Shown here: one piece after another, positions 55,350 through 64,000 of the stretch
Layout: every line of letters begins with the position of its first letter
Numbering within the stretch: position 1 is the stretch's first letter
Source of the DNA: Prochlorococcus marinus CUG1438
GTDB taxonomy: Bacteria; Cyanobacteriota; Cyanobacteriia; PCC-6307; Cyanobiaceae
Assembly: GCA_017644325.1 (NCBI GenBank)
Contig: JAEPLS010000001.1
Span: forward strand, 806,001 to 870,000
Reading direction: 5' to 3'
DNA length: 64,000 nucleotides
Notes under the pieces: generated by a model
Told to the model about the DNA's origin: nothing
What the model saw: the letters and a program-made list of their open reading frames with translations, nothing else
Database searches by the model: none
Position numbers and translations under genes: made by a program

Positions 55350-56354
55350 TTAAATTTCATACATATTAGGCTTGTATTTAGACAAGTTTTTATGATCACT
55401 AAACCAATTAGAAGTTATCTTTAAACCTTTTTTAAAACCATTTAATCCAGAAAATTTTGGCTTCCAGTCGGTAATTTTTTTTATTAAAGTATTATCACCG
55501 TAGAGTCTTTTGACTTCAGAATCTTTAGGCCTCAATCTTATATTATCAGTTTCAATTTCAATGGTCGTATTCATTACTTCAGCAATCATTTTTGCTGTTT
55601 CGCCAATTGAGATTTCGAAATTACTCGCAACATTTAAAACTTTGCCTATAGACTCTGAACTTTTTGAAATAGATAAATAAGCTTTACATGTATCTTCAAC
55701 GAAATTGAAATCTCTTGTAGGATTTATTGAACCTAGTTTTATTTTTCTTTTCCCAGAAGCTATTTGAGTAATGATTGTGGGGATAACAGCTCTGGCACTT
55801 TGTCTAGGCCCATATGTATTAAAAGGTCTTATAACTGAAATTGGTGTTTGGAAACTTCTCCAAAAACTTAATGCCATTTGATCAGCACCAATTTTACTCG
55901 CTGCATATGGAGATTGACCTACGAGTGGATGATTTTCAGATATTGGAACAAACTGCGCAGTTCCATATGTTTCTGAAGTCGAAGTATGGATTACTCTATC
56001 TACATTAAATTCTTTAGCAGCCTGAATAACATTTAACGTACCATGAATGTTTGTGTCTATATAACTAGATGGTGAAATATAGCTATAAGGTATAGCAATT
56101 AAAGCCGCTAGATGATAAATTTCATTGCAACCTTTTACTTCTCTTCTTACTAATTCTGGATCTCTAATATCTCCTAAACAAACTTCTACTTCATTTTTAA
56201 TTTCCTCGGAAACTGAATCGAGCCAACCCCAATTACTTGTGGAGTTATAAAAACAAAAAGCTTTTACACTGTATCCTGATTTAATTAAAAGCTCTACAAG
56301 ATGAGATCCAATAAATCCATCAGCTCCTGTAACTAAAACTTTTTTACTATTCAT
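55350..56354 (-). CDS. NAD-dependent sugar-nucleotide 4,6-dehydratase (LegB-like)
   Basis: The 334-residue extended SDR starts KVLVTGADGFIGSHLVELL, has STSETYGTAQFVPISENHP, the catalytic SPYAASKIGADQMAL, IRPFNTYGPRQSARAVIPT and TRDFNFVEDTCKAYLSI. In LegB-type enzymes this dehydrates GDP- or UDP-GlcNAc. The 4-keto product is the aminotransferase substrate. No gap separates it from that gene. Confidence 0.83.
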   Translation of the reverse strand: MNSKKVLVTGADGFIGSHLVELLIKSGYSVKAFCFYNSTSNWGWLDSVSEEIKNEVEVCLGDIRDPELVRREVKGCNEIYHLAALIAIPYSYISPSSYIDTNIHGTLNVIQAAKEFNVDRVIHTSTSETYGTAQFVPISENHPLVGQSPYAASKIGADQMALSFWRSFQTPISVIRPFNTYGPRQSARAVIPTIITQIASGKRKIKLGSINPTRDFNFVEDTCKAYLSISKSSESIGKVLNVASNFEISIGETAKMIAEVMNTTIEIETDNIRLRPKDSEVKRLYGDNTLIKKITDWKPKFSGLNGFKKGLKITSNWFSDHKNLSKYKPNMYEI

Positions 56355-56483
56355 CGTTTCTTAAATATATTGACATAAAAAATACTTTAAAACTATATTC
56401 TCTATCCTAATTTATTGATACAAACTAATTTGTATCGTACAATAAAACGTTAAATTTGTTTTGAGATTTTTATTGATTTTCAA

Positions 56484-57191
56484 TTATAAATCATCAAGTT
56501 TTAAATAAAAATTAAGTCCATGAAGATTAATTCTTGGCGGATATTCTTTAATGTAAGTTGCTCGAATGATACGATTAAGTTCTTTTTCTGAAATATTAAT
56601 TGAGACTGTTTGAAGTGTATCTAACTCTTTTAATAATCTGGCATTACCTTTCCACTTTTCATCTTTGGATAAGCCAATCTTATCATTGATAACATTGTCT
56701 CCAAAAGTATTGATTTCTTTTATGAAGTCAGAGCATAAATTAAAAAGTTCTTTATGGGTTCTCGATAATAAAGTTGGCAAATCATCAAGAGAATCAACTG
56801 GAAATCTTCTAACTTCAAGTATCTCCCCATTATCAATTTTTTCATTCATAATATGAGCTGTAACACCAAAAACCTTGACATCATCGTATAAAGCAAAATT
56901 GATACAGCCGCTCCCAGGATATTCTGGAGGCCCCGGGTGAAAATTTACTGCTGCTACTTTTGCTTTTTCGATAAGTGTTTTTGGTAAGATCATTAAACTT
57001 CTAAAACAAAGAATAAAATCACCCTCCCATTTAAGAATATCCTTTGGTAATTTTTGACCTCTTTTACTTGATTGAACAAAAGTTACATCAAAACCAAAGT
57101 TTTTAAGTTGATTAAAAATAGATTTGGATAAATTACATTTTGTTCTTCCAAAAAATAAAATACGTTTTGAATTTACTTTGTCATTTTTCAT
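56484..57191 (-). CDS. Formyltransferase-family protein within the nonulosonic acid block
   Basis: The 235-residue protein resembles the methionyl-tRNA and sugar formyltransferase family: KRILFFGRTKCNLSKSIFNQ at the start, FILCFRSLMILPKTLIEKAK, AVNFHPGPPEYPGSGCINFA (with the catalytic Asn and His) and VFGVTAHIMNEKIDNGEIL (Asp in DNGEIL). It lacks the C-terminal domain of methionyl-tRNA formyltransferase. No acetyltransferase of the LegH type is visible nearby, so I infer that it N-formylates the 4-amino sugar or a later intermediate. 10-formyl-THF is the expected donor. Confidence 0.8.
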   Translation of the reverse strand: MKNDKVNSKRILFFGRTKCNLSKSIFNQLKNFGFDVTFVQSSKRGQKLPKDILKWEGDFILCFRSLMILPKTLIEKAKVAAVNFHPGPPEYPGSGCINFALYDDVKVFGVTAHIMNEKIDNGEILEVRRFPVDSLDDLPTLLSRTHKELFNLCSDFIKEINTFGDNVINDKIGLSKDEKWKGNARLLKELDTLQTVSINISEKELNRIIRATYIKEYPPRINLHGLNFYLKLDDL

Positions 57192-57264
57192 TTATATATT
57201 ATTTAAGAGTTTTTAATAAATAAAAAGTTATAATTTTATATTCTATCGCTAATTACTTTTAGGA

Positions 57265-57296
57265 AAAATACTTTTAAAACTTTATTAAAGTATTTT
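57265..57296. repeat. Inverted repeat in the divergent spacer 57192-57463
   Basis: AAAATACTTT (57265-57274) and AAAGTATTTT (57287-57296) form a perfect 10-bp inverted repeat with a 12-base loop. It lies between two divergent island genes, so it is more likely an operator than a terminator. The AT-rich composition raises the chance of coincidence. The rest of this 272-base spacer shows nothing recognisable. Confidence 0.35.
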
Positions 57297-57463
57297 ACCT
57301 GTTATCAATATTATGGGAGGTTAAATTGATTTGAAAATCTTTCTTGTGAATTAATATTATCTCTGTAAACTTAAATTAATCTTTAATTTGTAATACTATA
57401 TATAAATATAATTTTAGAAAAAAAAGTGAATATTAATAGGATATGATTATGTTTTAAATTATT

Positions 57464-58522
57464 TTGGTCAAAATGGATATGCATCCCTATTTCCTAAGGC
57501 CTGAAGCAACTTTAAGAGAAGCTTTTAAAACAATTGAAAATAATCGTGGAAATATTGCACTTATTGTTGATCCTGATGATAAGTTGATGGGTTTAGTAAC
57601 TGATGGAAATGTAAGAAGAGGACTATTAAATGGACTTGATTTAGACGCAAAAGTGTTGAATGTAATGACAGAAAAAATGATATTTCTTAAAAGCAGTCTT
57701 CACTCTTTGAAAGCTACAGCAGAAGCTTTAATGATAAAACATGATATTCAGCAAATCCCAGTAATAAATGAAAAAGGCATTGTAATAGATCTATTGCTTA
57801 GAAAGGATTTTAACAACCATTTTATTAGTCAATTACCTTATGTAGTTATCATGGCAGGAGGTTTAGGTTCAAGACTCCTACCTTTAACGAAGGAAACTCC
57901 TAAACCCATGCTAAAAATAGGCGAGACTCCGATGATGGAGATTGTCCTATCTCAATGTATACGTTCAGGATTAAAAAATTTTTATTTCGCAGTAAATCAC
58001 CTGAAAGATCAGATTATTGAATACTTTGGAGATGGTACAAAATGGGGCGTTTCAATAAAATACCTAGAGGAAGAACAACCTTTAGGAACAGCAGGGGCTT
58101 TAAAACTTCTACCAAATAACTTAGATAAACCACTTTTAGTTTTGAACGGTGATGTCTTGACAGATTTAAATATAAATAACCTTATTAAATTTCATATTGA
58201 ACATGATTCTCTGGCAACAATATGTGTAAGAGAATATTTGGAAAGCATACCTTTTGGAGTTGTCAGCCTAGATGGAGAAAAAGTCTTAGAAATCAAAGAA
58301 AAACCATCATTTAAACATTATGTTAATGGGGGAGTATATGTATTAAATCCTGAAATTACGAAATTAATTTCTCCTGGTTTAAAAGTTGATATGCCAGATT
58401 TAATAAATTTCGCAAGAGGTGAAAACTATAAAATAAGTGCATATCCCATACATGAATATTGGTTAGATGTGGGTATACCTGAAACATTTAAACAAGCAAA
58501 AAAGGATTGGAAAGATTTATAA
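57464..58522 (+). CDS. Sugar-1-phosphate nucleotidyltransferase with N-terminal CBS domains (PtmE-like)
   Basis: The 352-residue protein has a CBS pair in its first 115 residues (PEATLREAFKTIENNRGNIA, LVTDGNVRRGLL, IQQIPVINEKGIVIDLLLRK) followed by a nucleotidyltransferase domain: VVIMAGGLGSRLLPLTKETP, PMLKIGETPMMEIVLSQC, LLVLNGDVLTDLNI. PtmE of Campylobacter, a glucosamine-1-phosphate guanylyltransferase of the legionaminic acid route, has this domain order. Start is TTG 57464 or ATG 57473; the latter may be real. It reads divergently from the other nonulosonic acid genes. Confidence 0.85.
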   Translation: MVKMDMHPYFLRPEATLREAFKTIENNRGNIALIVDPDDKLMGLVTDGNVRRGLLNGLDLDAKVLNVMTEKMIFLKSSLHSLKATAEALMIKHDIQQIPVINEKGIVIDLLLRKDFNNHFISQLPYVVIMAGGLGSRLLPLTKETPKPMLKIGETPMMEIVLSQCIRSGLKNFYFAVNHLKDQIIEYFGDGTKWGVSIKYLEEEQPLGTAGALKLLPNNLDKPLLVLNGDVLTDLNINNLIKFHIEHDSLATICVREYLESIPFGVVSLDGEKVLEIKEKPSFKHYVNGGVYVLNPEITKLISPGLKVDMPDLINFARGENYKISAYPIHEYWLDVGIPETFKQAKKDWKDL

Positions 58523-58637
58523 ATATAAATTATTTTTTTTGAAAGATTTTTTCGAAAAAAGTTCTCATTATTAGTTGGTAACATCTATATCCTTATTTAT
58601 AGTATTCTTAAGCAATAGCTTGAGGAAATAAAAAATC

Positions 58638-59996
58638 ATGAAAGATAAAGTTCTGATTTTTTTTGACAATGATATTGTTGTCAGGGCTTTTTACCAATCT
58701 GAAACTTTTAAAATATTAGAAAGAAATTTCCAAGTAGATTATGTTTTCCCTGTCGATGAATCTTCTGAAAAAAAATATTTGAATATCAACTTTGATATTT
58801 TTTCTAATAAAAAAATTCATTTTGTGAATATAAAAAGAAATAGAATGGGAATGTGGTATCACCTATTCATTGCGCAATTATTGTTTTATCACAGAGGTAA
58901 AAGCACATACAAAGCAACTCTTGAGACAAAAGTAAAACTGGAATTAACCCCTAAGTTGGTTATTTTGATGAGGTTTTTATCTAAAAGGGGAATTTTCCCT
59001 ATTTTTAAATTCTTTTTTAGAAAGATATTGGGTAATAGCAAGGAGATTGAAAAACTATTAAAAGAACAAAATCCTTTATGCGTGATCTATCCTTCAGTTC
59101 TTACCGGTCCATTTATTTGTGAGTTGCCAAGAGAAGCAAAGAAATTAAATATAAAATCAATTGTCTGTATGAATTCATGGGATAATCCAATGTCAAAAGC
59201 TATTCCAAATGATTATCCAGATTATTTAATTGTTTGGGGAGAAGATAGTAAGAATCAATCTGCAGATTTATTAGGAATACCGGAAAAAACCATACGTAAA
59301 TTTGGAGCGGCCCAGTTTCAGATTTATAAAGAAAAATCGACCTTGTCTAAAACTATGCTTCAGAAAAAATTTGACGTACCAAATGATAAAAGGATCATAT
59401 TATATGCAGGAGTTGGTGAAAGTGAAATAGAAACTAAAATTTTAGATTTATTAGAAAATGCAATAGAAAAAGATTTTTTACAAGATACACATATTATTTA
59501 TAGACCTCATCCATGGCGCGGAAAACTTGTTGGAAGTGAATTAAATTTTTTTGAGATGCAATATAAACATATAACAATGGATCCTCATATGAAGGATTTT
59601 TATCTGAATGCAATATTTAATAATAATAGAAAGTTTTTTATGATTGATTACTCCATAACAAGAGATTTACTCGAACTGGTTGATGGTGTTGTTTCTCCAA
59701 GATCTACAGTTTTATTAGAGGCTGCAATTCTCGGAAAAATACCATTTGTTATTTTCCCTGAACAAAATAAAAGATTTAATAAAAAAAACATTCATTTTCA
59801 AAATTTTTGTAAATTAAGTGATGTTATCACTTGTTTTAGTTGGTCTGATTTTGATAGCAAGATTAAGGTTTTCAGTAGAAATCTGAATAACTCATCCATT
59901 TCAGAAAACTTGAAAAATGATGTTAACTATATAGTTGATATGAGAGGCTTAAGCTATGGAGAACGATTAAACTCTTTAGTTGAAAGTATTTTGTAA
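58638..59996 (+). CDS. GT-B-like surface carbohydrate protein, 452 aa
   Basis: I do not recognise a named family with certainty. The protein starts KDKVLIFFDNDIVVRAFYQS, has a hydrophobic and basic N-terminal half, and a C-terminal half with the GT-B type features KRIILYAGVGESE, THIIYRPHPWRGK (RPHP box) and DGVVSPRSTVLLEAAILGKI-PFVIFPEQ. Such elements occur in CDP-glycerol glycerophosphotransferase-like and polysialic-acid-type transferases. Its place directly after the PtmE-like gene suggests a transferase acting on the nonulosonic acid or its acceptor. Confidence 0.55.
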   Translation: MKDKVLIFFDNDIVVRAFYQSETFKILERNFQVDYVFPVDESSEKKYLNINFDIFSNKKIHFVNIKRNRMGMWYHLFIAQLLFYHRGKSTYKATLETKVKLELTPKLVILMRFLSKRGIFPIFKFFFRKILGNSKEIEKLLKEQNPLCVIYPSVLTGPFICELPREAKKLNIKSIVCMNSWDNPMSKAIPNDYPDYLIVWGEDSKNQSADLLGIPEKTIRKFGAAQFQIYKEKSTLSKTMLQKKFDVPNDKRIILYAGVGESEIETKILDLLENAIEKDFLQDTHIIYRPHPWRGKLVGSELNFFEMQYKHITMDPHMKDFYLNAIFNNNRKFFMIDYSITRDLLELVDGVVSPRSTVLLEAAILGKIPFVIFPEQNKRFNKKNIHFQNFCKLSDVITCFSWSDFDSKIKVFSRNLNNSSISENLKNDVNYIVDMRGLSYGERLNSLVESIL

Positions 59997-60105
59997 TAAT
60001 GAAAAAATAAGATAATTATATTAGCCGAATTTAATAAAATTTTTTATTTTTTCTATCTTTATGTTATCTTGATTATTCATAATCTATTATGAGAAAGTAT
60101 TATAT

Positions 60106-60128
60106 AAAAGCCTTAGAAGCTTTTTTTT
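60106..60128 (+). terminator. Probable rho-independent terminator
   Basis: AAAAGC (60106-60111) pairs with GCTTTT (60119-60124) around loop CTTAGAA, and an unbroken run of T continues to 60128. It lies 110 bases after the 452-residue gene. The stem is short and AT-rich. Confidence 0.45.
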
Positions 60129-60190
60129 ATTACTTATCTGAGATGATGCATTTGAGATTATTCTAGTATTCAAAGATCACAGCATAAAGA

Positions 60191-61162
60191 ATGTATTTGA
60201 ACTCTAAAAATAATTTTTACCACGGCATAATGTTTCATCATTTTCACGACAATGAGATTCATCCTAAAGGCCAAGGGTCCATAAATAAAGATGAATTTTA
60301 TAAAATAATAAATTTTGTTGGAAGAAAAAATATCTTAGATGCTGAAGTATTTTTTGATAAATTCATGAAGAATAATCTCAAAGATTCAGATGTTTGTTTT
60401 ACTTTCGATGACGCTATTAAATGCCAAATAGATATTGCCCTACCTGTATTAGAAGATCTTAATATTAAGAGCTTCTTTTTTGTCTACACTTCAATTTTTG
60501 AAGGTAATCCAGATAATTTAGAATACTTTAGATATTTTAGGATGAACTATTTCCCCAATATTGATTCGTTTTATGATTGTTTTTATGATGTTTTAGATGA
60601 AGATTTGGAAAATTTTTTTAAACTAAGTATTAATAAAATTAAATCAATAAAAATTAGATCTCCGCATTATTCAACTGCAGATATAAAATTTAGACTAGTG
60701 AGAGATTCTTATTTAACAAAAACAAAATATGAAAAAATTATGTTTTCTATGTTTAAGCAAAAAGGATTTAATTATAAAGATTTTACTGAAAAACTTTTTT
60801 TCCAAAAGAATGATTTAAAAAAACTTGATCAACTTGGCCATTCTATAGGTTTACATTCGCATAATCATCCAACTCTTATAGAAAATCTTAGTTTTGAGGA
60901 ACAAAAAAAAGAATACGAAGCATGTTTGTCTTCAATATCTAAAATTTTAGAGAAGCCAAAGAAAGAAATTAAATACATGTCTCATCCTTGTGGTAGTTAC
61001 AATGGTGATACCCTTATGATTTTAAAAGAGCTTGGAATTAAATTAGGCTTTAAACAGATAATGGAGATAGAAAAAGAAAGAGGTATGTCTAAAGTTAATA
61101 ATTCTCCTTTAGAAATAGCAAGACAAAATCATTCAAAAATACATAAGGAAATAAATAAATGA
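60191..61162 (+). CDS. Polysaccharide deacetylase (NodB-like) family protein
   Basis: The 323-residue protein shows NodB homology motifs: DVCFTFDDAIKCQIDIALPV (the TFDD metal and base motif), SIGLHSHNHPTLIENLSFEE (HxxxH ligand motif) and MSHPCGSYNGDTL (motif 3). It has no signal peptide, so it acts in the cytoplasm, perhaps removing an N-acetyl or N-formyl group from a sugar nucleotide. It starts GIMFHHFHDNEIHPKGQGSI. Its stop overlaps the start of the second formyltransferase by ATGA, so the two work on related substrates. Confidence 0.8.
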   Translation: MYLNSKNNFYHGIMFHHFHDNEIHPKGQGSINKDEFYKIINFVGRKNILDAEVFFDKFMKNNLKDSDVCFTFDDAIKCQIDIALPVLEDLNIKSFFFVYTSIFEGNPDNLEYFRYFRMNYFPNIDSFYDCFYDVLDEDLENFFKLSINKIKSIKIRSPHYSTADIKFRLVRDSYLTKTKYEKIMFSMFKQKGFNYKDFTEKLFFQKNDLKKLDQLGHSIGLHSHNHPTLIENLSFEEQKKEYEACLSSISKILEKPKKEIKYMSHPCGSYNGDTLMILKELGIKLGFKQIMEIEKERGMSKVNNSPLEIARQNHSKIHKEINK

Positions 61163-61935
61163 GAATTACACTTTTCACCGCAAACAAAAACAGGCATAAC
61201 TACCTCATAAATCTTTTAGCCGAGGTTTGCGAAGAATTATTTGTCGTTCAAGAGTGTGGAACAATTATGCCGGTCCCAAATAATTATTATCAATCTCCAA
61301 TAATGGAAAAATATTTTGAAAATGTTCTAAAAGCTCAAGAAAAACTTTTTGGAAATTCCTATGTAAATAATAAAAATAGGAATATTAAAACTTTACCTAT
61401 GCTTTATGGAGATTTAAATCAATGTTCAATTAATTTTCTAGAAGATTTTTTAGAGAGTGATATTTTTATTGTCTTTGGTTCTAGTTATATAAAGGGTGAT
61501 CTTATTAATTTTTTAATTAAAAAAAAAGCTATAAATATCCATGCAGGAATATCCCCCTATTACAGAGGAAGTGCATGCAATTTTTGGGCTTTATATGATG
61601 ATAATCCTCATTTAGTAGGTGCAACAATACATTTACTTTCAAAAGGTTTAGATAGCGGACCCATTTTGTATCATGCTATTTCAAAAGTAATAGAAGATCC
61701 TTTTATATTCACAATGGCAAGTATAAAATCTGCTTTTCATTCTATTGCCCATAGAATTAAAGATGAAACTATTTTGAAAATAAAACCCATAACTCAAGAT
61801 AAAAGCAAGCAGTTAAGATATTCAAAAAAAAGTGAATTTAATGAAGAAATAATAGAAAATTATTTTAAAAAAGGTATCGACTTAAAAAAAATGGAATATA
61901 AAACATCTATCTTCAAAGATCCATATATCTTATAA
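61159..61935 (+). CDS. Second formyltransferase-family protein
   Basis: The 258-residue protein has FIVFGSSYIKGDLINFLIKK, AINIHAGISPYYRGSACNFW (Asn and His of the formyltransferase active site) and GATIHLLSKGLDSGPILYH (catalytic Asp). It begins MRITLFTANKNRHNYLINLL. It is coupled to the NodB-type gene by ATGA. A deacylase followed by a formyltransferase would swap an acyl group for formyl on an amino sugar. This reading is inference. Confidence 0.8.
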   Translation: MRITLFTANKNRHNYLINLLAEVCEELFVVQECGTIMPVPNNYYQSPIMEKYFENVLKAQEKLFGNSYVNNKNRNIKTLPMLYGDLNQCSINFLEDFLESDIFIVFGSSYIKGDLINFLIKKKAINIHAGISPYYRGSACNFWALYDDNPHLVGATIHLLSKGLDSGPILYHAISKVIEDPFIFTMASIKSAFHSIAHRIKDETILKIKPITQDKSKQLRYSKKSEFNEEIIENYFKKGIDLKKMEYKTSIFKDPYIL

Positions 61936-61998
61936 ATATCCTGCTATTTTGGTCATGATATTTGTTGTAATTTAAAAATTATAAAATTCTTTAAAAAT

Positions 61999-63021
61999 TT
62001 ATATTCTTATGCTCTCATTATCTATTTCTTTCTCAAAGTGCTTTAAGGTTAAGCTAATTCCTTTTTGAAGATTTGTCTTAGCTTCCCAACCAAGATTATT
62101 AATTTTTTTTGTGTCTAATTTTTTTCTTGGTGTACCATCGGGCATTTTTTGATCCCAAACTATTTCTCCTTCAAATTCAATTGTGTTTGCTATCACATTA
62201 GCTAATTCCTTTATGCTTACTTCAAACTTGCTTCCAACGTTTAACCAATAAATTTGATCCCCTTCGTTATCTAATGGGAGTAATTTTGTCTCTCTATTCC
62301 AAATCCCTAAAATAAACAGGCAAGCTTCTGCAAGATCATCAACATATAAAAATTCTCTTAAAGGGTTCCCTGACCCCCAACAAGTAACCTTTTTTAAATT
62401 ATTTTTTTTGCCATCATAGAATTTTCTTATTAATGCTGGTATAACATGGCTATTCATTTTGTGATAATTATCTCCTGGACCATAAAGATTAGATGGCATT
62501 AGAGCAATAGCATTGAAATTATGTTGTTTTCTTAATGCCTGACAAAGCTTGATTCCTGCTATCTTAGCTAGCGCATAAAACTCGTTAGTTTTCTCTAGAG
62601 TATCTGTAAGTAAATACTCTTCTTTTATAGGCTGTTTTGCAAACTTTGGATAGATACAACTGCTTCCCAAGAAAATAAGACATTTAACTTCAAATTGCCA
62701 TGATACCTCAATCAAGTTTGTCTGAATCTTTAGGTTTTCGAGCAAAAAGTCATATGGTTGGTTGTTATTAGCAAAAATTCCTCCAACTTTCGCTGCAGCT
62801 ATAATTACAATTGTTGGTTTGTTTTCTTTGTACCAATTCCTAACAGAATAATAATTTTCAAGATCTAATTCCTTTCTTGTTGGAGTTAATAAATTTCCTT
62901 CTTTGTTGGTGTCATCATAGCCAGCTTTTATTAATTCTCGTTTTATTGCACTCCCTACCATACCAGTTGATCCGGCAATAAATATTCTTTCATTTAAATT
63001 AAATTTATATTTCATAATCAA
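61999..63021 (-). CDS. fcl: GDP-L-fucose synthase
   Basis: Fcl epimerises and reduces GDP-4-keto-6-deoxymannose to GDP-L-fucose with NADPH. The 340-residue protein has FIAGSTGMVGSAIKRELIKA, IIAAAKVGGIFANNNQPYDF, GSSCIYPKFAKQPIKEEYLL, the catalytic YALAKIAGIKLCQALRK and PSNLYGPGDNYHKMNSHVIP. It follows gmd by 19 bases on the same strand, and manC is in the same island, so the whole GDP-fucose path is present. Confidence 0.95.
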   Translation of the reverse strand: MIMKYKFNLNERIFIAGSTGMVGSAIKRELIKAGYDDTNKEGNLLTPTRKELDLENYYSVRNWYKENKPTIVIIAAAKVGGIFANNNQPYDFLLENLKIQTNLIEVSWQFEVKCLIFLGSSCIYPKFAKQPIKEEYLLTDTLEKTNEFYALAKIAGIKLCQALRKQHNFNAIALMPSNLYGPGDNYHKMNSHVIPALIRKFYDGKKNNLKKVTCWGSGNPLREFLYVDDLAEACLFILGIWNRETKLLPLDNEGDQIYWLNVGSKFEVSIKELANVIANTIEFEGEIVWDQKMPDGTPRKKLDTKKINNLGWEAKTNLQKGISLTLKHFEKEIDNESIRI

Positions 63022-63040
63022 TATTTAATCAACAAACAAG

Positions 63041-64000
63041 TCATTTATTCTTTTCAATTAAGGCTAGTTTTCTATCCTGACAAATCATCTCTGAGACTAA
63101 TTCTTCAAGCGTTATTTTGGGTTTCCAGCCCAAATGTTTTTTTGCTTTTCTCGAATCACCCAATAACTCTTCAACTTCAGTAGGTCTATAGTATCTTTCA
63201 TCAATTCTAATAACTATATCGCCAGTATCTTCTCTTATCCCTACCTCTTTTTTGCCTTGACCTTCCCACCTAATTCCTTTGTCGCTGGGTTTCTTACACC
63301 AACCTAGTTCGAAAGCAGCTAATTCACAAAACCTTTTTACAGTTTCCATTCTCCCAGTTGCAATAACATAATCTTCTGGCTTTTCTTGTTGCAACATCAA
63401 CCATTGAACTTCAACATAATCTTTAGCATGTCCCCAATCTCTCTTTGCATTCAAGTTTCCTAGGAATAGACAACTATCAATACCTAGATCAATTCTCGAG
63501 AGACCTCTTGTTATTTTTCTCGTAACAAATGTTTCCCCTCGCCTTGGACTCTCGTGATTAAAAAGAATCCCATTACATGCAAAAATGTTATATGCATCTC
63601 TATAATTTTTTGTTATCCAATAAGCATATAATTTTGCCACTGCATAAGGACTTCTTGGATTAAAGGGAGTGTTTTCGTTCTGCGGGGATTCTTTTATATC
63701 TCCGTATAATTCACTAGTACTAGCCTGATAAAACCTTGTCTTTTTTTCTAGTTCTAATATCCTTATTGCCTCTAGAATTCTAAGAGTTCCGATAGCATCA
63801 CTATTAGCAGTATATTCAGGAGTTTCAAAACTTACTGCAACATGACTTTGAGCTCCTAAATTATAAATCTCATCAGGATTTACCTGCTTTATGATTCTAA
63901 TTAGATTAGTACTGTCTGTTAGATCTCCATAGTGAAGTATAAAATTTGTACTTGATATATGTGGGTCTTGATAAATATGATCAATTCGATCCGTATTAAA
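63041..64000 (-). CDS. gmd: GDP-mannose 4,6-dehydratase (N-terminus cut off by the window edge)
   Basis: Gmd makes GDP-4-keto-6-deoxymannose. The frame runs open from the edge at 64000 to 63041 (320 codons counting the stop). It reads [53 protein letters not shown] (YxxxK catalytic), [20 protein letters not shown] and [17 protein letters not shown], all GMD signatures. The first in-frame GTG at 63640 is only the Val of the active-site SPYAVAK and is not the start; the true start lies beyond the window. Confidence 0.96.
   Translation of the reverse strand, partial: FNTDRIDHIYQDPHISSTNFILHYGDLTDSTNLIRIIKQVNPDEIYNLGAQSHVAVSFETPEYTANSDAIGTLRILEAIRILELEKKTRFYQASTSELYGDIKESPQNENTPFNPRSPYAVAKLYAYWITKNYRDAYNIFACNGILFNHESPRRGETFVTRKITRGLSRIDLGIDSCLFLGNLNAKRDWGHAKDYVEVQWLMLQQEKPEDYVIATGRMETVKRFCELAAFELGWCKKPSDKGIRWEGQGKKEVGIREDTGDIVIRIDERYYRPTEVEELLGDSRKAKKHLGWKPKITLEELVSEMICQDRKLALIEKNK

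Noticed and set aside
63638-63640. GTG as the start of gmd
   Set aside because: It is the valine of the catalytic SPYAVAK motif; conserved GMD sequence continues in frame to the window edge.

Overview
The window reads as part of the chromosome of a marine picocyanobacterium, most likely a high-light type Prochlorococcus. The DNA is very AT-rich, genes are closely packed with many convergent ends that touch or overlap, and TTG/GTG starts are common. Diagnostic content includes a nickel superoxide dismutase (sodN) with its maturation peptidase and a Ni-type permease, the cyanobacterial division protein Ftn2/ZipN, the cyanobacterial two-domain ThiE, DUF3611 and DUF3122 proteins, and a cyanobacterial LexA operator. 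The species call is inference from gene content; no 16S gene is present.

Positions 1-40,809 are ordinary core genome. They hold the tail of an amidohydrolase, a GlcD-like flavin oxidase, folC, argD immediately behind a tRNA-Leu(CAA), murA, a SpoU rRNA methyltransferase, lpdA, trpC, the nickel block (permease, sodX, sodN), an FKBP, lnt, mnmA, the NAD(P)HX repair enzyme, a group 2 sigma factor, pdhA, ftn2, ffh, rpsP, phoH, a BI-1 family protein, era, an in-frame trmD-ispF fusion, larB, a ribF-thiE-thiS operon, surE, pheS, nadK, cobL, ribD, ftsH, argF and lexA. Several tiny genes were found by reading the gaps: a translationally coupled pair of membrane peptides (4297-4511) and two short genes downstream of thiS (28083-28250 and 27884-28015).

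From about 41,000 to the end lies a surface-polysaccharide island. The 41-57 kb half is almost all on the minus strand: two glycosyltransferases, a UDP-GlcNAc-type 6-dehydrogenase with a 4-epimerase, manC, then a set of nonulosonic (sialic/legionaminic-like) acid genes: CMP-transferase, hydrolysing 2-epimerase, NulO synthase, aminotransferase and 4,6-dehydratase. A sugar-nucleotidyltransferase with CBS domains of the PtmE type stands divergently at 57.5 kb. No LegH-type acetyltransferase is visible. A formyltransferase gene stands in the cluster instead, which suggests an N-formylated nonulosonic acid. Further on come a GT-B-like protein, a NodB-type deacetylase coupled to a second formyltransferase, and fcl plus a 5'-truncated gmd, which with manC would give GDP-L-fucose. 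A tRNA-Ala(GGC) with a nested inverted repeat at its 3' side sits inside the island beside a 460-base stretch with no gene.

The points most worth a second look are: two tandem LexA-type boxes lying inside what a naive lexA ORF would call coding sequence; sodX and the SpoU gene, both of which seem to start at non-ATG/GTG/TTG codons because their conserved N-termini lie upstream of any normal start; the TrmD-IspF fusion; and the formyltransferase-bearing nonulosonic acid cluster.
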